From assembly GCF_011326725.1 (NCBI RefSeq), contig NZ_JAANCO010000001.1, positions 248,001 to 312,000 on the forward strand: DNA of 64,000 nt. Direction: 5' to 3'. A program made the position numbers and the translations under genes. This stretch comes from Microbacterium excoecariae. Lineage in GTDB: Bacteria > Actinomycetota > Actinomycetes > Actinomycetales > Microbacteriaceae. The notes beneath the pieces were generated by a model that searched no databases, was not told where the DNA came from, and was given only the letters and a program-made list of their open reading frames with translations. Shown here piece by piece: positions 45,392-53,258 of the stretch; within the stretch, counting starts at the first letter, position 1, and every line of letters starts with the position of its first letter.

Positions 45392-45800
45392 CCGCGAACT
45401 CCTTCACGATGGCGGCGTCGGCCTTCGCGGCCGCGCCCGGGCTCTCGAGCCGCTTGATCGCCCGGACGTGGACGAGGTAGGCGTACGCGGCGCACGCGAC
45501 GATCATGACCACGCCGATGCCGAGGACGATGAGCGCGCTCGCCCAGAGCGGCATCCACAGGTCGAGCAGGATGATGAGGAACGCGAGGAACGCCGGGATC
45601 GTCCAGAACAGGAAGAACAGCGCCGCGACCGCCATGATCGCCGTCCAGCCGCCGTGCTTGACGAGCTTGCCGACGTAGGTCTTCACGGCGCCCAGCTCGG
45701 CGCGGATGAGGTTCTTCACGAGCTCCGGCAGGTCGCCGAGCAGCGTGAACAGGCTGTCGTCGGCGCGATCGCGCACGGGCGACGGCGCGTGACGGGCCAT
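45381..45800 (-). CDS. Phage-holin-family / Actinobacterial Holin-X (DUF1469-like) membrane protein
   Basis: The 139-residue protein has LGDLPELVKNLIRAELGAVKTYV, a short amphipathic helix, then two long membrane helices (AIMAVAALFFLFWTIPAFLAF and ALIVLGIGVVMIVACAAYAYL) and a charged tail. It belongs to the putative Holin-X/DUF1469 group common in actinobacteria; there is no phage context. ATG 45800 overlaps the previous stop by one base. Role in the envelope unknown. Confidence 0.75.
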   Translation of the reverse strand: MARHAPSPVRDRADDSLFTLLGDLPELVKNLIRAELGAVKTYVGKLVKHGGWTAIMAVAALFFLFWTIPAFLAFLIILLDLWMPLWASALIVLGIGVVMIVACAAYAYLVHVRAIKRLESPGAAAKADAAIVKEFADEF

Positions 45801-46117
45801 CAGCTGGTCGCCTTCCGGATGTCCTCCGCGGCGTCCTCGACCTCGTCGATGGCGGCGTCCAACTTCTGTCCGGGCGTCGCGCCCGGCGCCGTCGTGGTGC
45901 GCACGACCTTCACGACGCCGTTCCACGCGATGCGCGGGACGGCCATGGCGCTCGCCTGCATGAGGCCCTTGGCCTTGCCGACCTGCTTCTGCACCGGCTC
46001 GAGCGCCCAGACGCGCTCGGCCTGCGTCTTGATCTGCTCGTAGCGCGCCCGCCCGGCTCGCGTGCCCAGCACGTATCCGACTCCCAGGCCGACGACCAGC
46101 CCGATCTTTCCTCGCAT
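45800..46117 (-). CDS. YtxH-like small membrane-associated protein
   Basis: The 105-residue protein starts with a glycine-zipper membrane segment (IGLVVGLGVGYVLGTRAGRARYEQI) typical of YtxH-like proteins, then a basic-acidic helical cytoplasmic part. It is the first gene of the three-gene envelope operon. A candidate -10 (TAACGT, minus strand) lies about 45 bp upstream, with GAAGGGG as ribosome site. Function unknown, possibly stress-related. Confidence 0.7.
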   Translation of the reverse strand: MRGKIGLVVGLGVGYVLGTRAGRARYEQIKTQAERVWALEPVQKQVGKAKGLMQASAMAVPRIAWNGVVKVVRTTTAPGATPGQKLDAAIDEVEDAAEDIRKATS

Positions 46118-46172
46118 GGGGTGCCCCTTCGTGATCTCGATCAGCTGCAGCGGTCTCTACGTTAGGGGATGC

Positions 46173-46188
46173 ATTCCCAAACGGGAAT
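46173..46188. repeat. Inverted repeat ATTCCC-AAAC-GGGAAT in the YtxH promoter region
   Basis: A perfect 6-bp inverted repeat with AAAC loop lies in the 80-bp gap between hemG and the YtxH-like gene, upstream of a TAACGT box. Its core CCCAAACGGG is identical to the core of the inverted repeat at 8497-8514 ahead of the lipoprotein gene, so it could be a shared operator. Confidence 0.45.
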
Positions 46189-46197
46189 CTCTCCCGC

Positions 46198-47676
46198 TCA
46201 GTCCCCGGCGAACAGCAGTGCGCGGCGCACCCGGTCGGCCTCCGCGACCGCGTCGGGAACGACCTGCGCGAGACCCGTGCCCGACAGCCACGCGCCGACG
46301 GCGCCGAGTCCCGTCACCCCGCGGATCGCCTCGCGCGCGGCGGCGGCCTGGCCGCGCTGGCCGATCGTCGCGGCCGGCTGCGACTGGGCGTAGCGCTCAC
46401 GTCGCGCGCCGAGGACCCGATCCGGCGGGATCGGGACGCCGAGCAGAGCCTCGGCCTCCTCGCGCGCGAGCTGTGCCACGCCCGCCTCGTCCAGACCCTC
46501 CGTGGCGGGGGGTTCCGCGGCCGAGCCGAACGACACCCGGATCACGTGGACCCCGGGCCCGGCCGCGTCGCGCACCCACGCCCACTTGGCGCTCGCGTGC
46601 GTGAGGGCCTTCGCGCGGTGGGATCCCGGGACGGTGAGCACGCCGGTGCCGCGCGGCGCGGCGTCCAGCTCGGGCGCGCGCACGACGAGCGTGACGATAT
46701 CGACGACGGGCCCCGGCGCGGGCGGCTCGGCCTCCAGGTCGGCCGCGAACGGCGCCGCGAGCGCGCGCGCGGGGCCCTCCTCCGTCGCGAGCACGACGGC
46801 GTCGGCGTCGAGCGGATCCGCGGCGGGGTCGGACAGGACGACGCGCCACGCGTGCTCGGCGTCCTCCGCGCGCTCCAGGCGCGCGACGGGCGCGGAGGTG
46901 ATGACGGCGGATCCGAGCTCCTCGAGGTGGCGCACGAGCGCCGCTACGAGCCCGCCCATCCCGCCGCGCAGGCCCTCGACGGCGCCGCCCGGCGCGCTCC
47001 GGCGCTCGGCGGCGAGCGCCGCGACGGCGCCCGTGAGCGAGCCCGCGCGGGTGACGGCGGCGTTCAGGCCGGGGGCGGCGATGTCCGGGTCGATGAGGTC
47101 CGCCGAGGCCGAGTACACCCCGGAGGTCACGGGCGCGACCAGCCGGTCGAGCGCGCGCGATCCGAGACGGGTGCGCACGAGCTGGCCGAGGGAGTCGGCG
47201 TGCCCGATCGTCAGCACGGGGCGGATCCGGTCGAGGTAGGCGCGCCACGCGCCCGGCCAGCCGAGGATGCGCCGGACGTCATCGGCGAACGGGTTCTGCG
47301 GGATCCCGAGGATCCCCCCGCGCGGCAGCGGGGCCGCGCCCACGCCCGGCACGCCTGCGACCCACGCGCCGCCCGCGCCCGCCTCGGGCGCGACGACCTC
47401 GCCGTCGAGCCCCAGCTCGTCGACCAGGCGGCGCACGTGCCCGCCGCGGGTCGCGAAGCTCTCGGCGCCCAGGTCGAGCGTGAGGCCAGCGACCTCGCCC
47501 GTGCGGATCGCGCCGCCCGCGCGCTCCGCCGCCTCGACGACGACGACGCGCATCCCCAAGCGGGCGAATTCGAGCGCGGCGACGAGGCCGCCGATGCCCG
47601 CGCCGACGATGACCACCCGGGCGGCCTCGGCCCGCTCGTGCAGCGCGGCGAGGTCGAAGGAGCCCTCGCCCGCCAT
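46198..47676 (-). CDS. hemG: Coproporphyrinogen-III / protoporphyrinogen oxidase (HemY-like, FAD)
   Basis: The 492-residue FAD enzyme of the HemY/CgoX type has VVIVGAGIGGLVAALEFARLG near residue 20, VVEAAERAGGAIRTGEVAGLTLDLGAESF, PVTSGVYSASADLIDP and a C-terminal GLGAVGAWLSGTGLAQVVPDA. In an organism with HemQ the substrate is coproporphyrinogen III. An extra 15-residue N-terminus (MAGEGSFDLAALHER) precedes the Rossmann fold; ATG 47676 overlaps the hemE stop by one base. Confidence 0.9.
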   Translation of the reverse strand: MAGEGSFDLAALHERAEAARVVIVGAGIGGLVAALEFARLGMRVVVVEAAERAGGAIRTGEVAGLTLDLGAESFATRGGHVRRLVDELGLDGEVVAPEAGAGGAWVAGVPGVGAAPLPRGGILGIPQNPFADDVRRILGWPGAWRAYLDRIRPVLTIGHADSLGQLVRTRLGSRALDRLVAPVTSGVYSASADLIDPDIAAPGLNAAVTRAGSLTGAVAALAAERRSAPGGAVEGLRGGMGGLVAALVRHLEELGSAVITSAPVARLERAEDAEHAWRVVLSDPAADPLDADAVVLATEEGPARALAAPFAADLEAEPPAPGPVVDIVTLVVRAPELDAAPRGTGVLTVPGSHRAKALTHASAKWAWVRDAAGPGVHVIRVSFGSAAEPPATEGLDEAGVAQLAREEAEALLGVPIPPDRVLGARRERYAQSQPAATIGQRGQAAAAREAIRGVTGLGAVGAWLSGTGLAQVVPDAVAEADRVRRALLFAGD

Positions 47677-48713
47677 CACAGGGAGTGCACGAGCTCGACG
47701 ACGCGCGTGAGGACGTCCGGGTCGGTCTCGGGCGGGACGCCGTGTCCGAGGTTCACGACGTGGGAGCGCGCCGCGCGGCCGCGGCGGACGACGTCGCGGA
47801 GGTGCGCCTCGAGCACCTCCCACGGCGCCTGCAGCATGGCCGGGTCGATGTTGCCCTGCAGCGTGACGTCCGGGCCGACGATCGCGGCGGCCTCGTCGAG
47901 CGGCAGGCGCCAGTCCACCCCCACGGCCTCGGTCTCCCCGCGCAGCGTCATGTCCGAGAGGATCGGGCCCGTGCCGACGCCGAAGTGGATCCGCGGGACG
48001 CCCGTGACCCCGCCCAGCGCGGCGCGCGAGTGCGGCTCGACGAAGGCGCGGTAGTCGGCGGGTGACAGGGATCCGGCCCACGAGTCGAACAGCTGCACGG
48101 CGCTCGCGCCGGCGCCGACCTGGACGCCGAGGAAGGCGGCCGACAGCTCCGACAGCCACCCGGCGAGGCGGTGCCAGGCCTCCGGATCCGCGTGCATCAT
48201 GGCGCGGGCGCGGAGGTGTTCCTTCGACGGGCCGCCCTCCACGAGGTACGCCGCGAGCGTGAAGGGGGCGCCCGCGAAGCCGATGAGCGGGATCCCCTGC
48301 GCCCCGAGCTCCGTCACCGTCAGCGCGACGGCCTCCCGGATCGGCTCGGCGCCGTCGAGGATCGACTCCACGGGGATGCTCGTGACGCGGGCGACGTCGT
48401 CGGCCGTGCGGATCGGATCCGCGAACACGGGCCCGCGGCCCGGCTCGATCTCGACCTCGACGCCCGCGATCTTCAGCGGTACGACGATGTCGCTGAAGAA
48501 GATGCCCGCGTTCACGCCGTGGCGGCGCACGGGCTGCAGTGTGATCTCGGCCGCCGTCTCGGGGTCGAGGCACGCGTCGAGCATCGCCGTCCCGACGCGC
48601 AGCTTCCGGTACTCGGGGAGAGAACGGCCGGCCTGACGCATGAACCACACGGGGGTCTGGTCGGGGCGGTCGCCGCGCAGGGCGCGGAGCAGGGGCGCGT
48701 CGGTGAGAGACAT
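47676..48713 (-). CDS. hemE: Uroporphyrinogen decarboxylase
   Basis: The 345-residue TIM-barrel enzyme makes coproporphyrinogen III. PVWFMRQAGRSLPEYR is the conserved N-terminal active-site segment; IFFSDIVVPLKIAG, GFAGAPFTLAAYLVEGGPS, QLFDSWAGSLSPADYR and VNLGHGVPPETDP are also diagnostic. ATG 48713 has CATGAT 6 nt upstream, a leaderless pattern. Followed without gap by hemG. Confidence 0.96.
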   Translation of the reverse strand: MSLTDAPLLRALRGDRPDQTPVWFMRQAGRSLPEYRKLRVGTAMLDACLDPETAAEITLQPVRRHGVNAGIFFSDIVVPLKIAGVEVEIEPGRGPVFADPIRTADDVARVTSIPVESILDGAEPIREAVALTVTELGAQGIPLIGFAGAPFTLAAYLVEGGPSKEHLRARAMMHADPEAWHRLAGWLSELSAAFLGVQVGAGASAVQLFDSWAGSLSPADYRAFVEPHSRAALGGVTGVPRIHFGVGTGPILSDMTLRGETEAVGVDWRLPLDEAAAIVGPDVTLQGNIDPAMLQAPWEVLEAHLRDVVRRGRAARSHVVNLGHGVPPETDPDVLTRVVELVHSL

Positions 48714-48752
48714 GCGCCCATCATGGCACCCCCTCCCCTGGGCCGCCCCTGG

Positions 48753-49850
48753 CTACGGCGTGCGGGGACGGATCGCGGGCGGATCCTCCTCCGCGGCCAC
48801 GTCGTCGTCCCCGGAGAGCCAGCGCAGCCAGCGGGCGGACGGATCCGGTTCGAGCACGAGGGCGCGCGCGAGGAGCGTCAGGGGGATGGACAGGATCGCG
48901 CCGAGCGGGCCGATGACGAACGTCCAGAAGATGACCGAGAAGAAGCTCAGCGTGAGGCTCAGGCCGACGGCGTCGCTGACGAACTTCGGCTGGATGAGGA
49001 CCTGCAGCGTGACGTTGACGACGATGTAGACCCCGACGACGATCAGCGCCGTGACCCAGTCGTTCGCGACGAGGGCGAGGGCGGCGGGCGGAACGAGGCC
49101 CAGGATGAAGCCGATGTTCGGCACGAAGTTCGTCACGAACGCGAGGATCGCCCAGACGAGCGGGGCCGGCACGTCGAGGATGTACAGCGCGATGCCGTCG
49201 ATGATGGCGACGATGAGGCCGAAGGACGCGTTGACGACGAAGTAGCGCCGCACGCCCGCGCAGTAGGCCCGGATCCGGTCCATCGTGGGGCGGATCCGCG
49301 CGCCGAACACGCGCTCCGCGCCCGCGTAGCGCGAGACGTCGACGCCCATGAAGATGACGTACGCGAGCACGAAGAAGAACGCCGTGCCGACCGACACCGC
49401 GCTGCCGGAGAGCGAGGTGGCGATGCCCAACAGGTTGGAGGCACTGAGGAGGGACGAGAGCTGCGCGCCGATCTGCGCGCTCACGCCGAGGTCGTCGAGC
49501 CAGGCCGTGACCTGGCTGGTCATCGCCGACACCTCGGGGAGCAGTTCCGTGACCAGCCGGATGAACTCGACGATCGCGAAGGACATCAACAGCGCGAGGA
49601 CCGCGAGGACGACGTAGGCCACGAGGATCACCGCCGTGCTCCCGACCCACCGCGGGGCGCCGCGGCGCACGACGGCGGGGCCGACGGGATAGCAGATGAT
49701 GACGATGATCGCCGCGAGCGCGAGGGGCCCGAAGATGTCGCGCGCGAGCCACAGCCCGGCGAGGACGAGGACGGTGCCCGAGAGGACGACGAGGATCCGG
49801 ATCGCGGGCGGCATGCTGCCCGGAGCCGACGCGGCGCGATCGGTAGTCAT
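48753..49850 (-). CDS. AI-2E family transporter (TqsA/PerM-like)
   Basis: The 365-residue polytopic protein has about eight membrane helices. The family-typical C-terminal block is LVWAILAFVTNFVPNIGFILGLVPPAALAL and LIQPKFVSDAVGLSLTLSFFSVIFWTFVIGPLGAILSIPLTL. Family members export diverse small molecules or ions, so the name does not prove AI-2 transport. ATG 49850 has TATATT exactly 6 nt upstream and no ribosome site, a clear leaderless start. It sits between hemE and divergent hemA. Confidence 0.85.
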   Translation of the reverse strand: MTTDRAASAPGSMPPAIRILVVLSGTVLVLAGLWLARDIFGPLALAAIIVIICYPVGPAVVRRGAPRWVGSTAVILVAYVVLAVLALLMSFAIVEFIRLVTELLPEVSAMTSQVTAWLDDLGVSAQIGAQLSSLLSASNLLGIATSLSGSAVSVGTAFFFVLAYVIFMGVDVSRYAGAERVFGARIRPTMDRIRAYCAGVRRYFVVNASFGLIVAIIDGIALYILDVPAPLVWAILAFVTNFVPNIGFILGLVPPAALALVANDWVTALIVVGVYIVVNVTLQVLIQPKFVSDAVGLSLTLSFFSVIFWTFVIGPLGAILSIPLTLLARALVLEPDPSARWLRWLSGDDDVAAEEDPPAIRPRTP

Positions 49851-49954
49851 TCGCTCAATATACGGGTCGCCCCGCCCCGCGCCCCGCCGGCGGTCGCGCG
49901 GGTAAGGCTCCCCTATCTTCTCTGGAATCATTCAGATCTGGTTTCGACAACCTG

Positions 49955-49960
49955 TAGAAT
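49955..49960 (+). promoter_or_regulatory. hemA -10 box (leaderless promoter)
   Basis: TAGAAT, close to the consensus TATAAT, ends 8 nt before the hemA GTG. No Shine-Dalgarno sequence is present. The 118-bp gap also holds the divergent TATATT box of the AI-2E gene at 49857-49862 on the minus strand. No clear -35 boxes are visible. Confidence 0.65.
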
Positions 49961-49968
49961 GACGGATT

Positions 49969-51255
49969 GTGCTTCTGTGTGTGTCCGCGAGTCATCAGAC
50001 CGCCCCGTTCGAGCTCCTCGAACGGCTGAGCGCGCACACCGAGTCGATCGCCCCCCTCATCCCCTCGGAGACCGACGGGATCGTGGGCGCCGTCGTGCTC
50101 TCGACCTGCAACCGCGTCGAGGCGTATGTCGACATCGACCGCGCGACACCGGACGCCGGCATCGACGCGGCCCAGCGCGCGATCGAGCAGGCCACGGGCG
50201 TCTCGGTCGACGAGCTCGGCGGATCCTGCGAGGTCTCGGTCGGCGGCCGCGTCGCCGAGCACCTGTTCGCCGTCGCCTCCGGCCTCGAGTCGGTCGTGGT
50301 CGGCGAGGGCGAGATCGGCGGCCAGGTGCGCCGCGCGCTCGCCGAGGCCCGCGAGCTCGGCACCACCTCCCGCGACCTCGAGCGCCTATTCCAGCGCGCC
50401 ACCGAGACCCAGAAAAGCGTCAAGAACGCGACGGCCCTCGGCCGCGCCGGCCGCTCGCTCGTGCGCCTCGCGCTCGACCTCGCCGACAGCCGCATCGCCG
50501 ACTGGTCGGCGCTCACGGTCCTGCTCGTCGGGACGGGCGCGTACGCCGCCGCGACGCTCGCCGCCCTGCGCGACCGCGGCGCGGGCGAGGTGCTCACCTA
50601 CTCGCCGTCCGGCCGCGAGCAGTTCGCGCTCAAGCACGGTCTGGAGCGCGTCGACGCCGCGTCCTACGCACGCACCGCGGCGAGCGTCGACATGATCATC
50701 ACCTGCACCTCGCAGGAGGAGCCCGTGCTCGACGCGGGCGTCCTCGCCGCGGGGGGTTTCGCGGGGCGTGCCTTCGTCATCGACCTCGGTCTGCCGCGCA
50801 ACGTCGCCCCCGACGTCGCCGACGTGGAGGGCATCACGCTCCTCGACCTCGAGACGATCCGCCTGCACGCGCCGCTCGAGGAGCTGCAGGCGACCGACGC
50901 GGCGCGCGAGATCGTGCGCGACGCGGCCGCCAGGTTCGCCCAGGCAGGGCGCCAGGAGTCGGCGCAGCCGGCCGTCGTGGCGCTGCGCACGCACGCGTTC
51001 TCGCTCCTCGAGCGCGAGCTCGAGCGGGGCCGCAACCACGAGCACGCCGAGGCGATCGAGCAGGCGCTGCGCCACTTCACCGGCATGCTCCTGCACACGC
51101 CCACCGTGCGCGCGCAGGAGGCCGCGGTCGACGGCCGCGCCGACGATGTCTTCCAGGCGCTCGAGACGCTGTTCGGCGTCGACGCCCGGCCCGCGGCGAG
51201 CGCGCGGACGCCGCCCGCGGAGTGCCCGGCCAGCGCCGACTACCGCGCGAGCTGA
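49969..51255 (+). CDS. hemA: Glutamyl-tRNA reductase
   Basis: The 428-residue enzyme reduces glutamyl-tRNA to glutamate-1-semialdehyde, the committed haem step. Nucleophile Cys47 lies in VVLSTCNRVEAY; VGEGEIGGQVRRA, the NADPH-domain LLVGTGAYAAATLAAL and VIDLGLPRNVAPDV follow, then the dimerisation helix with HTPTVRAQE. The GTG start has TAGAAT upstream, so the mRNA is probably leaderless. It is divergent from the hemE-side genes. The Pro/Ala-rich C-terminus is slightly extended. Confidence 0.94.
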   Translation: MLLCVSASHQTAPFELLERLSAHTESIAPLIPSETDGIVGAVVLSTCNRVEAYVDIDRATPDAGIDAAQRAIEQATGVSVDELGGSCEVSVGGRVAEHLFAVASGLESVVVGEGEIGGQVRRALAEARELGTTSRDLERLFQRATETQKSVKNATALGRAGRSLVRLALDLADSRIADWSALTVLLVGTGAYAAATLAALRDRGAGEVLTYSPSGREQFALKHGLERVDAASYARTAASVDMIITCTSQEEPVLDAGVLAAGGFAGRAFVIDLGLPRNVAPDVADVEGITLLDLETIRLHAPLEELQATDAAREIVRDAAARFAQAGRQESAQPAVVALRTHAFSLLERELERGRNHEHAEAIEQALRHFTGMLLHTPTVRAQEAAVDGRADDVFQALETLFGVDARPAASARTPPAECPASADYRAS

Positions 51256-51287
51256 TCCCACCGCCGCCCGCGGATAGGGTGGCGCGC

Positions 51288-51863
51288 ATGGGCATCGCCG
51301 CGATCATCCTGGCTGGCGGGCGATCCGCGCGCCTCGGCGGGGTGCACAAGCCGGCGCTCGAGGTCGGCGGCGCGTCGATCCTCGACCGCGTCGCGGGCGC
51401 CGCCCGGCGCGCGGCGCCGGGCGCGGCGATCGTCATCGCGGGGAGCGCCGAGGGGCTCCGCGACCTGGCGTCAACGACCGTGGTCCGCGAGGATCCGCCC
51501 TTCGGCGGGCCGTTCGCGGGCGTCGCGGCCGCGCTACCGGCCGTCGGCCCGGACGCCCACGCCGTCCTCCTGCTCGGCGGCGACATGCCCCGGCTGACCC
51601 CCGGGCTCCTCACCACGCTCCTCGCCGCGGCGGGCGAGCGGCCCGCCGTCGCCCGCGACGCCGCGAGCCGGCTGCAGCCGCTGTGCTCCGCGTGGCCCGC
51701 GACCGTGTTGCGCGCGCGGATCCGCGCCGCGGGCCCGCCCGCGAACCTCCCGCTCCGCGCCCTGCTGGAGGGGGTGGATCCCGTCGCCGTCGACGCGCCC
51801 GCCGGCGCCCTCGACGACGTGGACACCCCGGGCGACCTCGCCCGCGCGCGCCGCGACGCGTAA
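51288..51863 (+). CDS. mobA: Molybdenum cofactor guanylyltransferase
   Basis: The 191-residue NTP-transferase-fold protein starts with the nucleotide motif IILAGGRSARLGGVHKPALEVGG. GDMPRLTP carries the metal-binding Asp, and LQPLCSAWP and DDVDTPGDLARA close the family pattern. It transfers GMP to molybdopterin, which fits the molybdopterin oxidoreductase at 40 kb. It is shorter than E. coli MobA but of usual size for actinobacteria. TAGGGT lies 7 nt before ATG 51288. Confidence 0.85.
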   Translation: MGIAAIILAGGRSARLGGVHKPALEVGGASILDRVAGAARRAAPGAAIVIAGSAEGLRDLASTTVVREDPPFGGPFAGVAAALPAVGPDAHAVLLLGGDMPRLTPGLLTTLLAAAGERPAVARDAASRLQPLCSAWPATVLRARIRAAGPPANLPLRALLEGVDPVAVDAPAGALDDVDTPGDLARARRDA

Positions 51864-51904
51864 GGCGCTTCCCGGGAGCGGCTACCGATCTGACCGCGCG
51901 AGGA

Positions 51905-52288
51905 TCACGGCAGCAGCGCGCAATCCGGGGCGGATGCTGCGAGGCGCGCATCGAGGGTGAGCAAGGAGCACTGCGCGGCGCGGGCGAGCACGACGTACAT
52001 GGCGCCAGACGCGCTGACATTGTGCCGGAGGTCGTAAACGGCGGGCAGCATGGACATCATCGGCACCTGCTCGACGCCGAGCGATTCGAACTCGCGAAAC
52101 GCGCGCAGCGCCTGCTCATCGGTGATCTGACGGCTGAGCGACCAGCCGCGGATGACGGAGGCGACTTCTGCCGTGAGGTGCTGCGGCGCCCACAGCTCGT
52201 GCTCGTCGAGCAGCGCAGCCGCCCGTTGCCCCGCCGAGGTTCCGAGCAGGATCTCGGCGACCGCCGACGCATCGACGACGAGCGTCAT
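51905..52288 (-). CDS. vapC: VapC-type PIN-domain ribonuclease toxin
   Basis: The 127-residue PIN domain has LVVDASAVAEILLG with Asp6, APQHLTAEVASVIRG with Glu40-region acid, ASGAMYVVLARAAQCSLLTLDARLAA with the later acidic residues (Asp at the TLD). It should cleave RNA unless bound by the antitoxin. ATG 52288 overlaps the antitoxin stop (ATGA), the classic antitoxin-first operon. It converges on mobA. Confidence 0.88.
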   Translation of the reverse strand: MTLVVDASAVAEILLGTSAGQRAAALLDEHELWAPQHLTAEVASVIRGWSLSRQITDEQALRAFREFESLGVEQVPMMSMLPAVYDLRHNVSASGAMYVVLARAAQCSLLTLDARLAASAPDCALLP

Positions 52289-52509
52289 CGACCGGGACGC
52301 TGCTCGTCGAGCACCTGCGCTGCCGGCTCGAGCGTGACGACGCCGCGGCTCGCGATCCGTTCCAGCAGTTCGGCCCGGCTCGGACGCGTCGCCAGACGAT
52401 CGAGCTCGCGCAGCAGATAGTCGCTCAGGGAGCGCCCCTCGAGCGCGGCCTTCGCCTTGAGCGCACGGCTCGTCTCGTCCGAGACGTTGCGGACCTGGAT
52501 CGTCGTCAT
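52285..52509 (-). CDS. vapB: VapB/FitA-type ribbon-helix-helix antitoxin
   Basis: The 74-residue protein has an N-terminal ribbon-helix-helix (TTIQVRNVSDETSRALKAKA, then LEGRSLSDYLLRELDRLA), as in FitA-like antitoxins, and a disordered C-terminal toxin-wrapping tail (VVTLEPAAQVLDEQRPGR). I choose ATG 52509: TATGAT lies exactly 6 nt upstream, so translation may start at the mRNA end. Binds its own operator with VapC and neutralises it. Confidence 0.87.
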   Translation of the reverse strand: MTTIQVRNVSDETSRALKAKAALEGRSLSDYLLRELDRLATRPSRAELLERIASRGVVTLEPAAQVLDEQRPGR

Positions 52510-52515
52510 GCAATC

Positions 52516-52541
52516 ATCATACGAGGCATGCATTTTGCATG
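52516..52541 (-). promoter_or_regulatory. vapBC promoter and operator
   Basis: Minus-strand -10 box TATGAT is at 52516-52521. A perfect palindrome CATGCA-TTT-TGCATG lies at 52527-52541, in the -10/-35 spacer, where a VapBC complex would block transcription. Local AT content is much higher than in the surroundings. Confidence 0.7.
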
Positions 52542-52604
52542 TATCGTCCATCCCGCGATGTGACGGTCGCTCCGTGGTGTGCGCGCCGGTGCAAGACTGG
52601 TGCC

Positions 52605-53180
52605 ATGGCCCTCCACATCACCGGCGACGCCGACGCCGACGCGCTGCTCTCGAACGACCCGCTCGCGCTCCTCATTGGGATGCTGCTGGACCAGCAGGTC
52701 GCGATGGAGACCGCCTTCGCGGGGCCCGAGAAGATCCGGCAGCGCACGGGATCCGTGAGCGCGAGCGCGATCGCCGACTACGACCCCGAGGCGTTCGTCG
52801 ACGCGTTTCGGCAGACGCCCGCCGTGCACCGCTACCCTGGCTCGATGGCGGAGCGCGTGCAGAAGCTCTGCCGCGAGGTAGCGGACGCCTGGGGCGGCGA
52901 CGCGGCGGCCATCTGGACCGCGGGCGAGCCGAGCGGATCCGAGGTGCTCGCGCGGCTGAAGCGTCTGCCCGGCTTCGGCGAGCAGAAGGCGAAGATCTTC
53001 CTCGCCCTGCTCGGCAAGCAGGTCGGCTTCGCGGGCGCGGGGTGGCGCGAGGCCGCCGCGCCCTACGGCGAGGACGGATCCTTCCTCTCCGTGGCCGACA
53101 TCACGAGCCCGGAGTCGCTCGCGCGGGTGCGCGAGAACAAGAAGGCGATGAAGGCCGCCGCGAAGGCGCGGAAGGCCTGA
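52605..53180 (+). CDS. HhH-GPD base-excision DNA repair protein
   Basis: The 191-residue protein has DPLALLIGMLLDQQVAMETAFAGP at the N-terminus and a helix-hairpin-helix LKRLPGFGEQKAKIFLALLGK, as in the actinobacterial HhH-GPD-type repair family. The usual catalytic Asp/Lys pair of large glycosylases is not evident, so its chemistry is uncertain. A basic KKAMKAAAKARKA tail may aid DNA binding. ATG 52605 has AAGACT 6 nt upstream. Ends at a shared terminator. Confidence 0.8.
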   Translation: MALHITGDADADALLSNDPLALLIGMLLDQQVAMETAFAGPEKIRQRTGSVSASAIADYDPEAFVDAFRQTPAVHRYPGSMAERVQKLCREVADAWGGDAAAIWTAGEPSGSEVLARLKRLPGFGEQKAKIFLALLGKQVGFAGAGWREAAAPYGEDGSFLSVADITSPESLARVRENKKAMKAAAKARKA

Positions 53181-53212
53181 CTCCTCCCGTGCCTCGGCGG
53201 GAGACCGCAGGG

Positions 53213-53253
53213 ACGACGAGGGGCCCCGACGACGCGTCGGGGCCCCTCGTCGT
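53213..53253. terminator. Bidirectional terminator
   Basis: A perfect 18-bp inverted repeat (ACGACGAGGGGCCCCGAC at 53213-53230, complement at 53236-53253) with a GACGC loop lies between the convergent HhH-GPD and glyS stop codons. Confidence 0.88.
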
Positions 53254-53258
53254 GTGCG

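Noticed and set aside
51864..51904. Possible terminator around CTTCCCGGGAGCG
   Set aside because: The stem is only a few base pairs with a mismatch; too weak to call.
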